A stretch of 64,000 bases of DNA from Kingella oralis (GTDB taxonomy: Bacteria > Pseudomonadota > Gammaproteobacteria > Burkholderiales > Neisseriaceae), in assembly GCF_014054985.1 (NCBI RefSeq), contig NZ_CP059569.1, positions 1,426,001-1,490,000 of the forward strand, read 5' to 3'. Positions 18,254 through 27,575 of the stretch are shown here, one piece after another. The notes beneath the pieces were generated by a model that was not told where the DNA came from, did no database searches, and saw only the letters and a list, made by a program, of their open reading frames with translations. Within the stretch, counting starts at the first letter, position 1; each line of letters starts with the position of its first letter. Position numbers and translations under genes: made by a program.

Positions 18254-18907
18254 ATGAATGACAATTTTGATTGGTGGGCGACGGCGGGGCTGGCTCTGGC
18301 GCCGTTGCTGCTGCTGGGGCTGATGCCCAAGAGCCGTGTGCGGGAGCTTTGGCTGCGCGGTTATTTGGGCGTGTTGCTGATTGCGGCGGGGCTGGGCGGC
18401 TGTTTATCGCTGCTGCTGCCGTTGGTGTTGCCGCCCGAGAGCCGTTTTTTGCATGGCTGGCGTTTTTTTTCGCTTCTGTCGGTGTTGCTGCTGATGCTGT
18501 CGGCGGGCTTGGTGCTGCTGTTGCCCAAAAGCAGGCTGAAAACGACGCTGGGCAACGGTTTGCTGTGGCTGGCGGGGGCGGTGGCTTTGGTGTTGGCGGC
18601 GATTGGGGCGGTGTTGCCTGTGATGCCGACCGTGCCGTTTTTGCTGATTACGTTTACTTGCTGGGCGAAGGCGTCGCCGCGTTTTAAGGCTTGGCTGTAT
18701 CGCCATCCGAGGTTTGGCAAGATGATGCGCGATTGGCAGGAGAAGCGGGCGATTCCGCGGCGGGGCAAATATATGGCTTGGGGGATGATGTCGCTGTCTT
18801 GCTTGGGGCTGTTGATTCGGTTTCCTGAGCGGTGGTATGTGGGGGCGAGCGTGGGGGTGGTGTGTTTGTGTGTGGGGATTTATATGGCGCGGTTTCCTGA
18901 TGCGTGA
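18254..18907 (+). CDS. DUF454 (YbaN-like) inner membrane protein with N-terminal extension
   Basis: 217 residues. The second half (about 110-217) has the DUF454 signature: GAVLPVMPTVPFLLITFTCW, KASPRFKAWLYRHPRFG and DWQEKRAIPRRGK. The first 100 residues add three hydrophobic helices not present in the roughly 125-residue YbaN, so the protein is longer than usual. Function is unknown. A DUS lies immediately before the start codon (18240-18251). Confidence 0.8.
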   Translation: MNDNFDWWATAGLALAPLLLLGLMPKSRVRELWLRGYLGVLLIAAGLGGCLSLLLPLVLPPESRFLHGWRFFSLLSVLLLMLSAGLVLLLPKSRLKTTLGNGLLWLAGAVALVLAAIGAVLPVMPTVPFLLITFTCWAKASPRFKAWLYRHPRFGKMMRDWQEKRAIPRRGKYMAWGMMSLSCLGLLIRFPERWYVGASVGVVCLCVGIYMARFPDA

Positions 18908-18940
18908 GGCAGCCTGAAAACAGCGTAGACCGGACGAGAC

Positions 18941-18985
18941 AAAGGCAGCCTGAAAACGTGAAACGGCGTTTTCAGGCTGCCTTTT
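18941..18985. terminator. DUS inverted-repeat terminator
   Basis: AAAGGCAGCCTGAAAACG and its complement with a T-run on each side, between the convergent DUF454 and mtnN genes. Confidence 0.7.
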
Positions 18986-19005
18986 GCTTGGCATCGGCGG
19001 GCGGC

Positions 19006-19725
19006 TTACAGCTGCTTCACCAACTCCTCCACCATTTGCGCCGAATGCAGCGCGGCGGTGGCGAGAAATTCGTCAAAGCTGATGCTCGCTTCGCTGTCTG
19101 CGCTATCGGAAATGGCGCGGATAATCACAAATGGCTTGCCAAGCTGGTAACACGTTTGCGCGATGGCGGCGGCTTCCATTTCCACCGCTTGCGGGCTGGC
19201 AAATTCGCGGCAAATGGTTTCAATGCTGAACGTGTCGTTGATAAACTGGTCGCCGCTCACAATCAAGCCTTGGCGGATGTGGGCAGCCTGAAAAACCTTG
19301 GCGGCGCGCTCGGCGGCGTGTACCAAGCTGTGTTCACTCTCGTAGCTGGCAGGCTGCTGCGGCACTTGCCCGATGGCATAGCCAAACGCGGTTACGTCCA
19401 CATCATGATGCGCAACTTGCGTGCCGATGACCACGTCGCCCACTTGCAAGCCTTTGCCGATGCCGCCTGCGCTGCCTGTGTTGATGACGCAGTCGGGCGA
19501 AAAATGCTCAATCACCAGCGTGGTGGCGATGGCGGCGTTTACCTTGCCGATGCCGCTTTGGCATAACACAATGTCTTTGCCGTGCAGCGTGCCCGTGTGG
19601 ATGGTGGCGACTTTGCCGAAGCTGTGCGTTTTCAGGCTGCCTAATCGCGTTTTCAAATGGGCAACTTCGGCTTCCATCGCGCCGATAATGGCGATGGTGT
19701 TGGCAACCAATGGCTCGCGGCTCAT
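19006..19725 (-). CDS. mtnN: 5'-methylthioadenosine/S-adenosylhomocysteine nucleosidase
   Basis: 239 residues. It removes adenine from methylthioadenosine, S-adenosylhomocysteine and 5'-deoxyadenosine. Key segments are IIGAMEAEVAHL, GSAGGIG, VEMEAAAIAQ (purine and ribose-binding Glu residues) and AISDSAD with the catalytic Asp. The start is ATG 19725, which overlaps the luxS stop in an ATGA arrangement and has GGAG about eight bases upstream. An internal DUS inserts GSLK after TRL. With LuxS it forms a two-step operon. Confidence 0.93.
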   Translation of the reverse strand: MSREPLVANTIAIIGAMEAEVAHLKTRLGSLKTHSFGKVATIHTGTLHGKDIVLCQSGIGKVNAAIATTLVIEHFSPDCVINTGSAGGIGKGLQVGDVVIGTQVAHHDVDVTAFGYAIGQVPQQPASYESEHSLVHAAERAAKVFQAAHIRQGLIVSGDQFINDTFSIETICREFASPQAVEMEAAAIAQTCYQLGKPFVIIRAISDSADSEASISFDEFLATAALHSAQMVEELVKQL

Positions 19726-20201
19726 GCAAAAATCTCCGTCCATTCGCTGCGTTTATCCAGCAGATATTGCGCGATTTTTTGCGCGCCTTCTAGGCTGTGG
19801 CTCGCCGCCCAACCGCATTGCACCACGTTGCACGCGGGCACTTCTTTGGCGACCACCACGTCTTTTAGCGTGGCTTCAATCAAATCCAGCGCGTCTTGGT
19901 ATTCGGGCATATTGAGCAGGGTTACATAAAAGCCCGTTTGGCAGCCCATCGGGCTGATGTCCACGATTTTGTCGCTGTGGTTGCGCGACAGCTCCGCCAT
20001 CAGGTGCTCCAAAGAATGCAAAGACGGCATTTCCATGTGGTCTTGGTTGGGCTGGCACACGCGCAAGTCGTATTTGTAGATGATGTCGCCGTGGTCGCCA
20101 TCGGTTACGCAGGCAAGGCGCACATAAGGCGCTTTCACTTTGGTGTGGTCCAAATTGAAACTTTCCACGTTCATGCGTTTTTCGGCAGTGATTTCGGTCA
20201 T
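19722..20201 (-). CDS. luxS: S-ribosylhomocysteine lyase LuxS
   Basis: 159 residues. LuxS splits S-ribosylhomocysteine into homocysteine and DPD, the autoinducer-2 precursor. Metal ligands are H62 and H66 (HSLEH) and C129 (VVQCG); the reactive Cys is in PMGCQTGFY (C87). The family usually has HT(I/L)EH, so Ser at the second position is a minor variation. The start is ATG 20201; longer reading upstream passes through DUS and is not coding. It is translationally coupled to mtnN, which makes its substrate. Confidence 0.93.
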   Translation of the reverse strand: MTEITAEKRMNVESFNLDHTKVKAPYVRLACVTDGDHGDIIYKYDLRVCQPNQDHMEMPSLHSLEHLMAELSRNHSDKIVDISPMGCQTGFYVTLLNMPEYQDALDLIEATLKDVVVAKEVPACNVVQCGWAASHSLEGAQKIAQYLLDKRSEWTEIFA

Positions 20202-20261
20202 GGGGGATTCCTTTTGCAAGTTGGGGGAAAGCGCAAATTTTACGCGAAACAAGCCGTTTAG

Positions 20262-20318
20262 GCAGCCTGAAAATGGGTTACGGCGGTTTTGTTTGGCAAA
20301 ACGGAGTTTCAGGCTGCC
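20262..20318. repeat. DUS pair upstream of luxS
   Basis: Two facing DUS with a loop of about 30 bases that itself contains a TTTTG/CAAAA inverted repeat. It may separate luxS from the broken lipoprotein gene. Confidence 0.4.
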
Positions 20319-20420
20319 CTCACCGCATCCGTCACGGCAACGGGCATCAATTTTGCTCGCCCCATGTTGTCCGCCTACCCCGTTAAGGCAGCCTGAAAAC
20401 CCCTCTGCGAGGAAAACCCA

Positions 20421-23400
20421 ATGACACGCAAAACCATCACCCTCGTGCTGACGAGCCTGTTCGCACTCAACGCCTGCAACGACGAAAAACGCCCAACCAT
20501 CCACACCGACAAACACAACGCATCCACCCATCCCAACATCGTCCACAACAGCAAACGCGGCGATGGCAACGCACGCACACACCGCACGCCTGCTCCTTCG
20601 CCCTCCCCCGCCCCGCAACCCGCGTCCAACCGCACACCCAACACGCACACCAACAACATCATGGTGCACGGCAACCAAGCCAACCGCTCAGGCGGGCATA
20701 TCCACATCGCCCCCCGCCCGAGCCGCAACCCGCCAAACGCAACAACAGCATTATGGTGAACAACAAACGCAACCATGCCGGCGGGCATATTGCACCCACG
20801 CCTACTCCAACCCCAACGCTTACTCCAACCCCAACGCTTACTCCAACCCCAACGCCTACTCCAACACCAACGCCCACTCCAACACCAACGCCCACTCCAA
20901 CACCAACGCCCACTCCAACACCAACGCCCACTCCAACACCAACGCCCACTCCAACACCTACTCCAACCCCGCCCGCCGCCAGTCTATGCGCCACACCCCC
21001 GTCGCCACCCGCGCCCAATACACCGTATTCAAACACGAAAGCTACGGCAACTATCTCTGCGCCAGCGAATTCGGCGCGGACAGCACCGGCAAAACCGACA
21101 GCCTCGCCGCCATTCAGGCTGCCCTAGCCGCCGCCAGCAGCGAAAAAGCCGCCCTTTATCTGGAATGAGACATCTACATCTCCGCCCCCATCACACTCGA
21201 CAGCCGCAACGACGGCGTAACCGCCCTGTTTGGCGAAGGCATGAACGCCAAAAGCCGCGAAAACGGCGGCAAAGCCACCACCATCAGCTTCAACACCAGC
21301 CAAGGCAACACCAACTACCGCATCGACAGCCGCGACAGCAACGAACTCGATGTCAGCCCGTGAGCAGGCATCGTTGTCAACGCGCAAAACCAGCTCAAAA
21401 TCGAAAACCTCACCATCCGATACACCCGCAACGACTTCTACCGCCCGGCCGAAAGCTACTTTGGCAAAGTAAACGGCATCTATGTGGTTGATTCCAGCAA
21501 CATCGCCATCGCCCAAGTGGAAGTAACGGGCGCAAACCGCGCGGGCATCTATTTTGACTCGCTGCGCACGCTGCAAAAAAATCCCGACAGCGCCAAAGGC
21601 TCATCCTACAAAGCCAGCCTGATTAACAACGAAATCAGCGAAAACGACCCCGCCCTCCCCATCGGTAACAACAACAGCGTGCTCCAAAGCTATCTGCACC
21701 ACAACCGCGTGGCAGGCGTGCTGATAGGCTTCCAACGCAACTTCACCGCCGAAAACAACGATTTGGAAGCCAACGGCGACAGCCGCGACGGCGGCACAGG
21801 CTACGGTGCCGCCACCGTGGCCGGCAGCTACAACTTCGGCGTGCGCTACGCCCGCAACCGCACCAAAAACAACTACCGCAAAGGGCTGGATGCACACGAT
21901 GGCAACGACATCGTGATTGAACACAACACGCTGGAAGGCGACTACCAAACGAGCATCGAGGTATATAACCGCCAATTCACCATGGATCGCGTCGCCATCC
22001 GCCACAACACCATCATCCAAAACCCTGCCAACCGCATCCGCCAAGACGACGGCAACAACGGCAACCCCCGCCCCAACGTAAAATGGTATGCCAACTACCA
22101 GCTCTACCAAGCCATCGCCATCCAAACCAACGAAAAACTGCGCAATCTGCACAGCAAGCGCGACGGCGTTTACGAAATCAGCGGCAACACCATCAAAAAC
22201 TTCACCGCCTACGAAAATTCCGAGCGCGAATCCATCCAAGACGAAGCCATTTTGTTCCGCAACCACGAACCCGAAATCAACTACACGCTGACAATCGACG
22301 GCAACACCATAGAAGGCGCATTCGCCGGCAAATCCATCATCGCCGCCCGCAACGACACCATGTGGAACGAATACCGGTTCAACCCCGCCAAAAAGGCTTA
22401 CGAATTGGCGCAAACCCATATCGGCAAAGGCTCGGGCACCATCCGAATCACCCACAACCAAATCGCCGTCGACAAAATGCAGGGCGAAGCCCCCATCTCC
22501 GTCAGCGAAGCCAAAGCCGACGGCGCGTTGCGCGGCAGCGTGCTCATCGCGGGCAACACCTTCACCATCAAAGAAACCGAAGCCGTGCGCGATGCGTTCC
22601 TGCTATCGGGCAACGCGCAAAGCTACAACGTGCTCGACAACACGTTTAACCTGCTGGGCGACATCGGCCGCTGCGAGGGCAAACCCATCGCCGAAGTGCA
22701 AGGCATGGCGACAAACCGCCAGCAGCCCGCCGCCAAAATTGAAAACAACCGCATCAACGCCGCCGATTTAAGCAAACGCCCCCGCGCAGGCTGGCTCGCC
22801 ACCGCAGGCGTGCGCCTGATCGAAAGCGGCAACGCGCTGCTGCCCGAAGGCAACGAATTGGATAACTGCCGCGGCGGCAAATACATCCCAACCAGCCCGC
22901 CCAACACCAAAGGCAGCCTGAAACAAGCCCTTCGCGCAGGCATGCGCGCCGCATCGGGCGTGGGCGCGCTGGCGGGTGCAGCCGCCGCGCTGGAAAACGC
23001 CTTCAATTCGGAAAAAGAAAACCAAGCCGGCGAAAACACCCGCGTTGCCGCAAACCATCACACGCCCGCCGCGTCCGCAGCAAAACCCCAAGCCGCCCTG
23101 CCCGCGCCCGCATCCGAACCGCAGAAAAGGCAGCCGGAAAACGAGCGCGGCGCATTGCGGCAAAACCCAAATGCCGCCGCCTTCATGCCCGTCGCCCAGC
23201 ACCGCAAACAAAGCGGCTTGATGCTGGATACCGCGCACCGCTTCTATCCGCTTGGCATGCTCAAAAGCTATGTGGACGACGTGGCGCGCGCAGGCGGCAC
23301 ATTCCTCCACCTGCGCTTGTCCGACGAACAAAACTACGCGCTGGAAAGCGTTACGCTCGGCCAGCTTGCCCGCCAAGCCAAACAAAACGCCAACGGCAGC

Positions 23401-24204
23401 TACACCAACCTCGCCACAGGCAAACCGTTTTACAGCGCGGCGCAAATCCAAGAGCTGGCGCAATACGCCAAGCAAAAAGGCGTGGAACTCGTGCCCGAAA
23501 TCAACGCCCCCGCGCAGATGAATGCCATCCGAAACCTGCTCGCGCGCAAAGACCCGGCCCAAGCAGGCGCAGTCTTCGACAGCAACGACACCTTGCACTA
23601 CGAAACCGAAGCAGGACAGCAATTCATGCAAACGCTCTATGGCGAAGCAGCCGATATGTTTGCCGACAGCGGCATGCATATCCACATCGGCGGCGACGCG
23701 TTTTCAGGCAGCGTCAGCCGCAACGCGCACTACATCGCCTATCTCAACCGCATCGTGCTACACCTTAAAGGCAAAAACCGCACCGTGCGCGTGTGGAACG
23801 ATGCCATTCTCCCCGCCAGCCTCGCCCTGCTGGACAACAGCGTGGAAATCACCTACCACGGCAGAGACGGCAACCGCGAAACCCCCGCCCAGAGCGATGA
23901 AAACGCCCGCCCCGCCAGCGTGCTGGATTTGATTCAAGCGGGCTACACCGTGTTGAATTACAACCGCTATTACCTCTCCGCGCAAAACGATGCCGAAAAA
24001 CTGCGTACCGCCAATTGGCACATCGGCATTTGGGACGGGCAAAACCGCCACAACGCCGTGGATGCCTCGCTGATGGGCGGCGCCGCCGTTGCCATCGAGG
24101 CAGACGAAACGCCGCCATACGCCCACAGCGGCGAACCCCCGCGCCCTGATGTCTTCCCGTATCTGAAAGCCGTTGCCGACAAGGTAAAAGAAGCCGGGCA
24201 ATAA
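20421..24204 (+). pseudogene. Broken surface lipoprotein: Pro-Thr linker, parallel beta-helix and dispersin-B-like GH20 domain
   Basis: Four pieces read as one former gene of about 1260 codons. (1) ATG 20421: signal peptide with lipobox LNAC. (2) About 20753-20970: a Pro-Thr repeat linker in a different frame. (3) From about 20990 in a third frame: a parallel beta-helix (VFKHESYGNYLCASEFGADS, then many GNTI/HNTI coils), interrupted by in-frame TGA codons at 21166 and 21361. (4) From about codon 575 of the last open stretch (21484-24204, 906 codons): a GH20 domain very like dispersin B (SGLMLDTAHRFYP, GTFLHLRLSDEQNYALES, MHIHIGGDAF, RVWNDA, VLNYNRYYL). In dispersin B the catalytic pair is Asp-Glu in GGDEF; here it is Asp-Ala. 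Dispersin B cleaves poly-N-acetylglucosamine in biofilms. Both decay and a non-enzymatic binding protein are possible. Confidence 0.75.
20796..20970 (+). repeat. Pro-Thr coding tandem repeat (6/18-bp units)
   Basis: About ten near-identical units of ACTCCAACNCCAACGC(C/T)(C/T). In one frame they encode (PT)n, a typical surface-protein linker. The unit length is a multiple of three, so copy-number change alters linker length and not frame. Confidence 0.85.
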
Positions 24205-24207
24205 ACC

Positions 24208-24284
24208 ACAGGCAGCCTGAAAACGAATGAAACGCGTTTCAGCAAAGCTAAAAGCATTTCCAAGCCGTTTTCAGGCTGCCTATT
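24208..24284. terminator. DUS pair after the GH20 gene
   Basis: Facing DUS about 50 bases apart, with an inner CGAATGAAACGCG-type arm. A weak terminator candidate. Confidence 0.4.
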
Positions 24285-24301
24285 ATTCCAAGAGCCCCAC
24301 C

Positions 24302-24634
24302 ATGCCCGTTTTTTCCCGCAAAGGCATAGACTGCCCGCAATGCGCCGAGTTTAAAACACGCGTGAAAATGGAAGGCGCGGCGCATTTGCAGCGCACGCTG
24401 TGCCATGTTGAAACCGCCGTGTCGCTGGGCATTTTGCGCGATGTGGGCAAAGAAATCGACCCCGCATGGAGCGAATCGCTGGCAGAATGCCGCGCCTTAG
24501 GCAGCGGGCGCGACCGCTTCGGCTGGTATGACAGCTTATCGCTGTATTTTGAATGCACCCGTTGCCGGCGGCGTTACCATTTGCGCGGCGATACTTATCA
24601 CGACAATGTGTGGTGGGAACAAGCGGTTCAATAA
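24302..24634 (+). CDS. Hypothetical protein with two CxxC pairs
   Basis: 110 residues from ATG 24302, which lies just after a DUS; a longer frame upstream runs through that DUS. The protein has CPQC near residue 9 and CTRC near residue 86, enough for one zinc site, and an aromatic end (DNVWWEQAVQ). No signal peptide or membrane segment is seen. I do not recognise the family; a cytoplasmic zinc-ribbon protein is the most that can be said. Its downstream neighbour hpnE converges on it. Confidence 0.6.
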   Translation: MPVFSRKGIDCPQCAEFKTRVKMEGAAHLQRTLCHVETAVSLGILRDVGKEIDPAWSESLAECRALGSGRDRFGWYDSLSLYFECTRCRRRYHLRGDTYHDNVWWEQAVQ

Positions 24635-24813
24635 TCGGAACGATTAAAGGCAGCCTGAAAACAAGCGAAACGAGTTCCAACAAAGCCAAATCCCGTTCTC
24701 AGGCTGCCCTAATACCAAACGAAACAACACCGTCTCGGTTCACCGCGCTGCCGGCGCAACCCGAACCAAGATGGCGTTTAACCCGACCGTCCTTTTGCGC
24801 AGCCGCCACATTT

Positions 24814-26124
24814 TCAGGCTGCCTCACCCCCAGCCGCAAACCGCTGCAACACTGCCTGCGCCGCCATCTCGCCCGATTGCACCGCCGCTTCCAAAGTCGC
24901 AGGATAGCGCGGATGCAACCAATCCCCCGCCAACCAAATCGCATACCGATTCAACCCATCTTGCGCAGGCACAACACGCCCCACCCGCGAAGCAATCGTC
25001 GCCCGCTTTTCCGTAATCGTCTGCCAAGCCACAGGCTCGCCCACATCAGGGCACACCCGCAACACATCACCATGCACCCGCTGCGCCCATTGCAACGGCG
25101 TGGCGCGGATGCGGTGCGACAAGCTCACCACCGCCGCAATCTCATTCGCCCCCGTCAAACGGCGGCGGTCAACCAACCATTGCGCCGTCCCCTCCGCAAA
25201 GCCCGTCATCAGCGCAGGCAGCCTGAAAGCGCGCCCATATTTCAAATACACCGTCGTAATCGGGTAATACGTCAAATCCCTAATCGCCAAGCGCACCTCC
25301 TCGCCCAGCGACGGCGGCAACACGCCCGCCACATGATACGGCGCGGTCGCAACCACCGCCCCGTCAAACCGCTCCCCATCCACGCGCACCCCGCGCCGAT
25401 TATCCAGCAACACCCGCTTCACCCGCTGATTGGGCAGCCAAGCCGCCCCCTGCCGCTGCAAATACGCCACAACCGGCGCGGCAAACGCCCGCGTCAAATC
25501 CACCTTCGGCACAAAATAATCGCTCAACTCGCACTGCGCCCACACCCCGTCCGCCAGCACAGCGCACAACACATTCAAACTCGCCTCCTCCAACGGCGTA
25601 TTCAGCGCCCCCCACACCATCGGCTGCCAAAATTCCGCTAGCCATTTGCGCGACACCCCCTGCGCATCCAGCCACGACTGCACGCTTTGGTCAGGCAGAT
25701 GCCGCTTATGATGCGACTGCAAACGTTTCAACTGCCGCACCAGCGCCGTTTTTTCCCCCAGCGACGCATTTTCCCCGCGCAACAGCCCCGTGAGCAAATT
25801 CAACGGCGCAGGCAGCGACCAAGCCGCCTCAAAGCGCAAACCATCGTGCAAATACCAGCGCAACGGCTGACGGAAAAAATGCCCGCGCCAATCCGCCCCC
25901 GCCTTATCCAGCAGCCTGAAAACGCCCTGATACGCCCCAATCAGCAAATGCTGCCCGTTGTCCAAAAACGAAAACGCATCGCCGGACACGCCGCGCGCGC
26001 GCCCGCCCGCCACACGCCCCGCTTCATACAACGCCACGTCCGCGTGTTCAACCAAATGCGCAGCGGCAGACAACCCCGCCCAGCCTGCGCCAATCACCGC
26101 AATTTTAGGTTTCTTCATCATCAT
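24814..26124 (-). CDS. hpnE: Hydroxysqualene dehydroxylase / squalene-associated FAD oxidoreductase
   Basis: About 436 residues. The dinucleotide-binding motif VIGAGWAGLSAAAHL begins near residue 8, followed by FLDNGQHLLIGAY and the C-terminal FAD segment (IWLAGDWLHPRYPATLEAAVQSG). In the HpnCDE route HpnE reduces hydroxysqualene to squalene. The start is one of three consecutive ATGs (26118-26124). The C-terminus GEAA with its TGA stop comes from a DUS. hpnD lies about 600 bases upstream on the same strand; hpnC is not in the window. Confidence 0.88.
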   Translation of the reverse strand: MMMKKPKIAVIGAGWAGLSAAAHLVEHADVALYEAGRVAGGRARGVSGDAFSFLDNGQHLLIGAYQGVFRLLDKAGADWRGHFFRQPLRWYLHDGLRFEAAWSLPAPLNLLTGLLRGENASLGEKTALVRQLKRLQSHHKRHLPDQSVQSWLDAQGVSRKWLAEFWQPMVWGALNTPLEEASLNVLCAVLADGVWAQCELSDYFVPKVDLTRAFAAPVVAYLQRQGAAWLPNQRVKRVLLDNRRGVRVDGERFDGAVVATAPYHVAGVLPPSLGEEVRLAIRDLTYYPITTVYLKYGRAFRLPALMTGFAEGTAQWLVDRRRLTGANEIAAVVSLSHRIRATPLQWAQRVHGDVLRVCPDVGEPVAWQTITEKRATIASRVGRVVPAQDGLNRYAIWLAGDWLHPRYPATLEAAVQSGEMAAQAVLQRFAAGGEAA

Positions 26125-26241
26125 CCAATCAGGCTGCCGCAAGCGAGCCGTTATTTAATTAACATTTATTTCAATCGGCATAGAGTGTATGGCTTTGCCA
26201 CACACCGTTTGTTAAGCATTGCTAGATAGAAACCTTTGCAG

Positions 26242-26315
26242 GTAGGTCGGGCATAAATGCCCGACGTTTTTAGGTGTAGTGTATTCTAAGTGTCGGGCAT
26301 AAATGCCCGACCTAC
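26242..26315. repeat. Paired GTCGGGCAT-AA-ATGCCCGAC palindromes
   Basis: Two identical 20-bp palindromes (26246-26265 and 26292-26311) lie inside a larger inverted repeat bounded by GTAG and CTAC, with a 26-base spacer. This can fold either as two small hairpins or one long one. Confidence 0.75.
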
Positions 26316-26358
26316 AACAACAGTTTGTTTTTACAATCGTTTCTGTATATCAAACAAG

Positions 26359-26378
26359 ATTCCCGCCTGCGCGGGAAT
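26359..26378. repeat. dRS3-type repeat, copy 2
   Basis: ATTCCC-GCCTGCGC-GGGAAT, again an exact match to the dRS3 consensus, with an octamer core different from the copy at 14108. Confidence 0.7.
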
Positions 26379-26427
26379 GACGGCGGGTGGGTGCGTTTAT
26401 CGTGTGGCAAAGGTTTCAGGCTGCCTC

Positions 26428-26511
26428 AAATGGAGCGTCGATGGCTCGTCGCCAAAATGTTGAATAAGCCAGCTATGCCCACCTTTCGCCGAGTTATTTT
26501 CAGGCTGCCTC
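26428..26511 (+). repeat. 85-bp dispersed element, copy 3
   Basis: AATGGAGCGTCGATGG, CTCGTCGCCAAAATGTTG, then CAGCTATGCC and a terminal DUS. It is flanked on the left by a second DUS. Confidence 0.65.
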
Positions 26512-26603
26512 CCCCAAAAGCAGCCTGAAACGTTGTTTGGTGTGGCGTAAATAAATGCGCTGATTAAGCGCGGGCGCGAGAGGGAGGCAGCCTGAAATGC
26601 TTA

Positions 26604-26648
26604 CCCCGCGCTCCCTACGGCTTGCTTGCAAGCCGTGCGCTGGCAAAA
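26604..26648 (+). repeat. ACGGCTTGC-type repeat, copy 1
   Basis: CGCGCTCCCTACGGCTTGC followed by TTGCAAGCCGTGCGCTGG, with an internal ACGGCTTGC/GCAAGCCGT hairpin. Similar copies occur at 45520 (inverted) and 63867. Confidence 0.6.
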
Positions 26649-26723
26649 TTGGGGGCGGGGCAATGGCTGGATGAGGCGTTTCAGGCTGCTTTGGTGTGCG
26701 TGATAAGGCAGCCTGAAATGGCT

Positions 26724-27575
26724 TTATGGCTTAAACCCGAACAGCCATGTTTTCAGGGCGATGCGCATTTTGCGCGGGTTGGGGATGCGGATTTTGTAGC
26801 GCAACACGTTGGCGAGCCCGTCGCGTTCTATTTCCAGCAGCAGCGCGTGGTAGATGCTTGCCATGATGAGCCCTGCTTTTTGCGTTTTTTTGTCGGCGGG
26901 GGGCAAGAGGGCGATGGCTTGGCGGTAGGTGTCGCGGGCGCGGTTGAATTGAAATTGCATCAGGGTGGCAAATTCGGGCGTGGGCGTGGCGGCGAGGATG
27001 CTGGTTTCGCTTACGCCAAACTGGGCGAGTTCGTCTTGCGGCAGGTAGATGCGCCCCATGCGTGCGTCTTCGCCGACATCGCGGATGATGTTGGTCAGTT
27101 GCAGGGCAAGCCCGAGTGTTTCGGCGTAGCGCAGTGTGGTGTCTTGCGTGTAGCCGAGGATGCGGGCGATGAGCCGCCCAACTACGCCTGCCACGCGGTA
27201 GCAGTAGTATTGCAGGTCGTCGAAGGTGGCGTAGCGGTCGTGGTGCAAGTCCATTTCCATGCCGTTGATGATGTCCATTAGCTCGCTTTCAGGCAGCCTG
27301 AAAACGGGTTGAATGCTGCGCAGAGCTTGGTTGACGGGATGCTCGGGCGCGGTGTTGGCTTGGAAGACTTTGGACAAATCTTGTCGCCACCATGCGAGCG
27401 TGGCGCGGGCGATGCTGGGGTCGCGGCTGTCGTCCACGATGTCGTCCAGCTCGCGGCAATAGGCGTAGAGGATGGTCATGGCATCGCGTTGCGCGGGGGG
27501 GAGGAAGCGGAAGCTGGCGAGGAAGTTGGAATGGCTGGTTTGGGCTTTTTCGCGGCAGTAGTCTAGGGGTTGCAT
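26724..27575 (-). CDS. hpnD: Presqualene diphosphate synthase HpnD
   Basis: 283 residues, squalene/phytoene synthase family. The first Asp-rich motif DDIVDD is at residues 44-49, the second is in NIIRDVGEDA, and the conserved YCYRVAGVVG and GRIYLPQDEL segments are in place. It condenses two farnesyl diphosphates to presqualene diphosphate. An internal DUS encodes VFRLPES between two helices. The partner hpnE lies downstream on the same strand, so this is probably a squalene or C30 carotenoid pathway. Confidence 0.9.
   Translation of the reverse strand: MQPLDYCREKAQTSHSNFLASFRFLPPAQRDAMTILYAYCRELDDIVDDSRDPSIARATLAWWRQDLSKVFQANTAPEHPVNQALRSIQPVFRLPESELMDIINGMEMDLHHDRYATFDDLQYYCYRVAGVVGRLIARILGYTQDTTLRYAETLGLALQLTNIIRDVGEDARMGRIYLPQDELAQFGVSETSILAATPTPEFATLMQFQFNRARDTYRQAIALLPPADKKTQKAGLIMASIYHALLLEIERDGLANVLRYKIRIPNPRKMRIALKTWLFGFKP

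Larger units (their letters stand above)
26160..26723. other. Repeat-filled region between hpnE and hpnD
   Basis: About 560 bases with no credible gene. It holds paired GTCGGGCAT palindromes, a dRS3-type 20-mer, one 85-bp element, one copy of the ACGGCTTGC-type repeat, and several DUS. Confidence 0.6.

Noticed and set aside
20796..20970. Possible CRISPR array
   Set aside because: The units are direct tandem 18-mers without spacers and code for a Pro-Thr linker.
20659..21036. Long minus-strand frame rich in Gly-Val repeats
   Set aside because: It is the complement of the Pro-Thr tandem repeat and has no start signals or similarity.
26325..26528. 67-codon frame with MERRWLVAK
   Set aside because: It spans a dRS3 site and an 85-bp element; similar short frames in other copies are chance openings.
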